Assembly: GCF_009498235.1 (NCBI RefSeq)
Contig: NZ_CP044205.1
Span: forward strand, 1,235,716 to 1,299,715
Length of the DNA: 64,000 nt
Reading direction: 5' to 3'
DNA from: Candidatus Methylospira mobilis
Lineage (GTDB): Bacteria > Pseudomonadota > Gammaproteobacteria > Methylococcales > Methylococcaceae
Part shown: one piece after another, positions 63,421 to 64,000 of the stretch
Layout: every line of letters starts with the position of its first letter
How positions within the stretch are numbered: the stretch's first letter is position 1
Notes under the pieces: generated by a model
Seen by the model: only the letters and a program-made list of their open reading frames with translations
The model's database searches: none
Told to the model about the DNA's origin: nothing
Made by a program: the position numbers and the translations under genes

Positions 63421-64000
63421 TTACCCTTGTAGCCGTTTCTGAGCGATGCGGCGTAAAGCCCAGTAACAGACGAAAGCGATGAATAATCCGCTGCCGATGC
63501 CCATCGATGCTAAAAGGAATGGGTGTCTGGAGATATGAAACCAGGTCCATATCCAGAATGGAATGTTTCCTGTGAAATAATTGGCGCCCACCTGGAAGCT
63601 TTCTACCGTTTTGCCGCGCATTATCGCCACATCGCCGCGTATGTAACGAATCGAGCCCGGGTCTTCCAGCGCGTCGACGGCGTGACGCGCGCCTTCGCTG
63701 CCGTTGCCGATCAACGCCACTACGCTGCGCCCGCGATGGAGGGGGGACTCGAATCCTGTCAGCATGCCGAGCGCTCCGCTGCTGCTGACAGAAGTTTTTC
63801 CTGAGGATGCCGGCGTGGTAACCGGTAAGCCTGGGTCGAAAAGACGGTAAGGATAATGCGCTCTTTGTGAATTGCCGGCAAAGAGATTGTGCTCCTTATC
63901 TGTCAATGCAGGAAAGTTTTTGTTCCAGCTCTTCAGCAGCGGGTGCCGCGCCGCGGTATCGATGAGCAGTAAATCGCTGTCTTCCCTGCCGCTGGTCTGG
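63421..64000 (-). CDS. bcsB: BcsB, C-terminal part, cut by window edge
   Basis: The frame is open to base 64000 (LLLIDTAARHPLLKSW at the edge). The visible part is the last ~190 residues. It includes RSVVALIGNGSEGARHAVDALEDPGSIRYIRGDVAIM, typical of the second carbohydrate-binding/flavodoxin-like repeat region, and a C-terminal anchor helix (LLASMGIGSGLFIAFVCYWALRRI). BcsB guides cellulose through the periplasm and anchors on BcsA. The remainder is beyond the window. Confidence 0.9.
   Translation of the reverse strand, partial: QTSGREDSDLLLIDTAARHPLLKSWNKNFPALTDKEHNLFAGNSQRAHYPYRLFDPGLPVTTPASSGKTSVSSSGALGMLTGFESPLHRGRSVVALIGNGSEGARHAVDALEDPGSIRYIRGDVAIMRGKTVESFQVGANYFTGNIPFWIWTWFHISRHPFLLASMGIGSGLFIAFVCYWALRRIAQKRLQG

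Overview
The window looks like a chromosomal segment of a free-living Gram-negative bacterium, most likely a gammaproteobacterium. The evidence is an E. coli-type (bcsE/F/G-containing) cellulose operon, NhaD, PriA, a siroheme sulfite reductase with its DUF934 partner, VgrG proteins and an autotransporter. A Methylococcales-like or related host is only a guess. No rRNA, tRNA, insertion sequence or phage block was recognised.

Layout. 1-10.5 kb: the 3' part of a YjjJ/HipA-type kinase, then a tightly coupled three-gene SMC operon (JetA/MksF kleisin, JetB/MksE, JetC/MksB ATPase) without a recognisable JetD nuclease, a DUF4239 membrane protein, an MFS transporter and a divergent WYL-domain regulator behind a perfect 24-bp inverted repeat. 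10.5-22.2 kb: a complete type I-C CRISPR-Cas locus in the order small membrane protein, cas3, cas5c, cas8c (with a probable internal cas11c start), cas7c, a DUF433/DUF5615 toxin-antitoxin-like pair, cas4, a 65-codon ORF, cas1, cas2, leader, and 32 repeats with 31 spacers. The toxin-antitoxin-like pair and the small ORF are stitched into the operon by 4-nt start/stop overlaps. 22.2-24.6 kb: an orphan vgrG convergent with the array. 24.8-33.5 kb: mostly housekeeping genes (lemA, two TPM-domain genes, nnr, tsaE, DUF934/sulfite reductase, nhaD) and a second DUF4239 protein. 33.9-40.9 kb: a minus-strand group with a small secreted protein, a secreted HExxH protein, a second vgrG broken by a one-base deletion, and a giant autotransporter that carries a second outer-membrane domain after its own C-terminal beta-signal. 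40.9-41.7 kb: non-coding DNA with short hairpins and repeats. 41.7-47.3 kb: a divergent histidine kinase/response regulator pair, an HNH endonuclease and priA. 47.35-64.0 kb: a minus-strand cellulose operon, bcsB (partial)-bcsZ-coiled-coil gene-bcsC-bcsR/P-like-bcsE-bcsF-bcsQ-bcsA-bcsG.

How the genes work together. The first third behaves as a defence region: an SMC complex of the plasmid-restricting type, a HipA-like kinase and CRISPR-Cas with an embedded toxin-antitoxin-like pair. The last quarter is a cellulose synthesis and secretion machine: BcsA synthase with a c-di-GMP-binding PilZ domain, BcsB, BcsE/F/G for phosphoethanolamine modification, BcsQ, BcsZ, and BcsC export. Its architecture is unusual. 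BcsC has a cytosolic coiled coil and an inner-membrane anchor in place of a signal peptide, and the next gene upstream encodes a second membrane-anchored coiled-coil protein sharing a recognisable coil segment with it. That pair, the toxin-antitoxin-like pair inside the cas operon and the double-barrel autotransporter are the best candidates for undescribed biology. All calls come from reading the sequence; no database search was run.
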